A DNA stretch of 64,000 nt from Amia ocellicauda (taxonomy: Eukaryota > Chordata > Actinopteri > Amiiformes > Amiidae): positions 11,977,676-12,041,675 of the forward strand of contig NC_089869.1 of NCBI RefSeq assembly GCF_036373705.1, read 5' to 3'. The position numbers and the translations under genes were made by a program. A model generated the notes under the pieces. It had not been told where the DNA came from, searched no databases, and saw only the letters and a list, made by a program, of their open reading frames with translations. Positions 60,418-64,000 of the stretch are shown here, in pieces (position 1 is the first letter of the stretch; every line of letters begins with the position of its first letter).

Positions 60418-63400
60418 GGTTTGCACTTGTTTGCAAACCCCAATGAATGTGATTCTGTATGTAATATTTAGGTTTTTATGTATTTAGCTATAAATGGTTT
60501 TCTCCCTCATTCCTGGTTCCTGGTAAAATAAAGAATAAACTTGTTTAAAACTGCTTGTGAAAATATTGATCTGTGGTGATTGATTACACACACACACACA
60601 CAGAATCAAACTACTGTTGCACCCCAGTGACACAAACAATATTCATATACCTACCTGTGTAATTTCATTTCAGTCAGATTTGAGAAGTTCAGTAAAGTAG
60701 TATAATAACTAAAAACAGCCATAGAATAAATGATATAACAGTCCCGCAGAAAGTAAACAAGTACGAAACACAAAAGTTACCTTTTATATAGTACTTTGCA
60801 CATTAGTTAACTGAATAGAAAAACATGAAATGTACCAGTGTGAGGAAATACACAGCCTTTATAGAAGCATTACCCCTTCTCCCAGAGAAAACACAGGATT
60901 CTCTGTCACTAGATATTTTTGGTTATGAGTCATACAAGCAGTATGCCTGGGATTTATAAATGAAAAAGCAGAGAATCTATACATTTGTTTGTAGGATTCT
61001 TTATGTGATATATACATATAAAATAATTAAAAGTAGAATGTGATTGAACTCCAGTTTTGGAAAATAAATTGATATGAGAGCAGACGGCCCTGTGTTTGTG
61101 TTTAAAAGTCACAGTCAAATATCTTTTATCCTGTAGGTACGTTATTAAAATGATTCAGCGGTTTCATTTATAATCTATATGCAAGGAAAATGAGGAGGCC
61201 CTTCGGACACTTCCCACCACTGGATTGGAAGTAATCCTGCTTACTTTTGTCTTGATATTTGTATCAATATGCTGCTTTTTCTTAAAGACGAGCTTATGCT
61301 TTTGGCTAGGATGTGTTACATGTTACAATTTTCTTATTTTTTCATGAGTTCTGTCCTAAGTTAATTCATAATCCATAAATCTTATATTCCATGACACAAG
61401 GTCAGTTATTATTGTACTCAATTGGGACATTCCTGGGACCGTTCTTAAGCAATATGCTGTGAATGAGACCCTTTCAAGGCTTCCATTTCCCGAATGCAGT
61501 TTTGTAATTCATGTCAAGTCAGAACAAGTTAAGTGGGCACACAACTGTGCAGGAGAGCAAGGTAACGCCCACATGCCTTAAATCAATGAGGGTGAGTGTT
61601 CAACACCTCCACTCTTTTCCCGGTCCTGCAGCACAGAGCACAATAACGGCAAGGCAGGTAAGATGTGTGTGTGTTGGTTGAAAAGTCTATCTTCCCAAAT
61701 AGTTCATTCTATTGCTACAATTTGTTTTAGTATCAGAAATAGCATTGTTTCTTACTCTTGTGTTGTAAATTAGTCTGAATCTTAATGAAACAAATGTTAC
61801 CACTGTTTTAGCCTTTGATTATTAGCCACACATGTTAATGTCCTAACCCAGTTGAATACCACAGTAAGAATCACTGAAACAGTCCGAAAAAAATAAATCC
61901 ATTGACGGTCAGGACATTTTTATTTATACATTTTAAATGAAGTATGAATCTGAATGCAATATGTACCTTTAACAACATTTCACTGGTGCTCTGTGTCACA
62001 TGCTGTCGAAGGTGAGGTCGAATCCACCCCTGAGAAAGATTTGAAACCTTTAAAGAGCTTAGATGGAAATTAAATGTAGGGGAATTTCAAATTCAGTTGC
62101 TGGTGTATGGTGGTATCAAACTTGAATGGGTAAAACTTAAGATCAGATAATGTGCTTGTCTTTATACAATTTCCAATAATCTTAGTATTTCCATTTAATC
62201 CACATATTGCCAGGGAACAACCTTGTTCCTGGAGAGTCATTATCCTACTGGTTTTACAGATTTCTCTACATTATTAATCAATAGATACCTTGAAGCCATA
62301 GGAATTGTGACTAATTGAGCCCAACAATGGGCACAATTAAGCAGTTAATGATGTGAATAAAATGGAAGTCACTGAGATTTAAAAGTCACTGTGGTTCTCT
62401 AGGACCAGAGCGGGCCCCTCCTGACACATAGCAATGCAGTTATACACACTTTGAATTTGTGCCAAGGGGTATTGTATGTGTAATGTTTCCCCACTCCGTG
62501 TAATACCCATTTTCTGTCATGTAGATTTGTTAAGTGTGCTTCTCAGATTAAAGTTTAATGGGAAATACATTTAAATAGGTGTTTGCAACATTCCCTAATA
62601 CTTAATCTGGATAACAGATGGGAAAGACACCATGAATGCATTATCGTGAAGGGAAGGGCTTTATGTCTATCTAGTGACTTAGCATCTGAGGTTTTTTCAG
62701 TTGATCCCTTTTTAAAGTCCTATCAATCATGTATCATATGTGTCCTTTTAGAGATTAGGCTGTTATCCATAAGCTTTGCTGAAATGCAATTACACCACTG
62801 TAAAGGAATGCAAAAAATGAATCTGATAGAGAGTCACTTACAGCATGGAAAAAAAATCTGCATCACAAATAGGATTTTTAAATGGCAGATCACTTTTCAT
62901 TTGATCATATATATAATTCTCAGATTCGTACAGCATGTAATGGTCTGAAAGCAAAGACATTGAATGTAGCTTATTGATATTGGTGGACAACTAATAAGCA
63001 AACTTTTTTTTTTTTCAGGAAGTAAAATAAAGGTGAATAAAGACATTCTTTCCACTGTATTATGCAAATTGCTTTGCCTAAAGCTCGGAGCCGTGTAGCA
63101 AAAGTGTGAGAACGACTGCATACCTGCCTGTGCTTGCCTTGTCAAAAACAACCAAAACTTGTTTGTATAAATAATACTTCTGAGCTACTACAGATTGATA
63201 TAAGGGTTGATTAAGGGTACATTTCATGTTTCAGTTTGAAGATACTGATCAGTCTATGCACAGTCCTGTATATAAGAGAACGGAAAATTGTTCTTTTAAC
63301 ACTGCACCCGCAACAGAAACTACAAAGCTAAAATGCCCATTGGAGGACAGGTCTGCAGACACGTGGATGACACAGCTGAAGAAACCACTTAATTATATTT

Positions 63401-64000
63401 TTTGTTTCTTAAGTGAAAAATATGTACCTTGACTTGAAATATTACAATAATGAAGTGCCTACAGACTATTTTAAGTGGGTTCTATTGTCCTTGTAAACAA
63501 TTTTCACTTTCAGTATTTCTGAGAAATTCTTCACTTCTTGATTGAAGACAGGTTAAACCACTGAAAGAAATGATAACTTGGAATGTAAGTTAGATTAATA
63601 TGATAAATGAAACTGTTTGCTTTACTGTTAACCTTCATTGGTGTAGATAATTCCTGTCTGCGTGATCTTTACCACCATCTGAATATATCAAGCCCCCGAT
63701 TTATTCTTGTTAATTAGTCAAAGCTATTTGCAGGGTCAAAGAACTGCCTGGGTGATTCCAGACATATTTTTATAGGACACATTCACAGGATAAATAAAGT
63801 TTGGGAAAAAAAAAAGAAGAAGTTTCTGTCATTTTTATGTCTTTTTACAAAGTTATTCCTGAAACACAAAAGATAAGACACAACCTGTAACAATGACTGT
63901 GACAGCTTTGCAGATGCATATACATCCCAGCTTTAACTGTGCTGATTATTTATTCATTGCAGGAGTGGGAATCATTTTATAAGATCATAGAATGTAGTAC

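Larger units (their letters stand above)
58623..64000. other. Intergenic tail, no gene recognised
   Basis: About 5.4 kb contain only short incidental open frames. In the human order CTNNA3 follows DNAJC12, so its 5' end might lie here or beyond. The only exon-like donor I noted is 'aacggcaaggcag|gtaaga' near 61650. No protein homology was found. Confidence 0.4.

Noticed and set aside
1-64000. CRISPR arrays, operons, phage or bacterial defence systems
   Set aside because: The window is intron-containing vertebrate DNA; the only regular arrays are simple satellites and microsatellites.

Overview
This window is vertebrate nuclear DNA, most likely from a ray-finned fish. The genes have short GT-AG introns and fish-like protein sequences. 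The repeats are also fish-like: Tc1/mariner elements with TA target duplications, the dispersed repeat that carries a 'gccctggataagggc'-type core, and a PIM-like kinase pseudogene. The species cannot be fixed from sequence alone. There are no bacterial-type features. Gene models were built by hand from splice sites and remembered orthologue structure; every coding exon set sums to a multiple of three with one open frame.

Layout, left to right. (1) 1-1421: LINE-like repeat tail, an unexplained 251-codon minus-strand ORF and a probable abcg2 5' region. (2) 1422-11038 (+): abcg2, 15 coding exons, 683 aa, with a 26-copy 9-bp minisatellite in one intron. (3) 11.5-20.7 kb: a repeat-rich interval holding a decayed second copy of the last abcg2 exon, a broken PIM-like kinase, and a 1.14-kb Tc1 element nested in an older repeat. 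(4) 20787-35487 (+): herc4, 24 coding exons including a 21-nt microexon, 1056 aa. (5) 36741-38606 (-): cox5b, four small exons, 128 aa. It is easy to miss because no exon exceeds 113 nt. (6) 42445-47324 (-): sirt1, 9 exons, 712 aa, with about 2.3 kb of 3'UTR. (7) 47325-48063: a sirt1/dnajc12 divergent promoter with two CREs and a palindromic E-box. (8) 48064-55084 (+): dnajc12, 5 exons, 192 aa. (9) 55.1-64 kb: dnajc12 3'UTR, then mostly repeat and unannotated intergenic DNA including a second, internally deleted Tc1.

The order herc4 > < sirt1 / dnajc12 > is the same as in the human 10q21 block. The unusual parts are abcg2 beside herc4 (in human, ABCG2 sits near the HERC3/5/6 cluster on 4q22) and cox5b between herc4 and sirt1. 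The genes do not form one pathway: they are an efflux transporter, a ubiquitin ligase, a cytochrome oxidase subunit, an NAD-dependent deacetylase and an HSP70 co-chaperone. I found no novel multi-gene system. The most interesting points are evolutionary (paralogous linkage, exon duplication, nested transposition) and regulatory (the microexon and the shared promoter).
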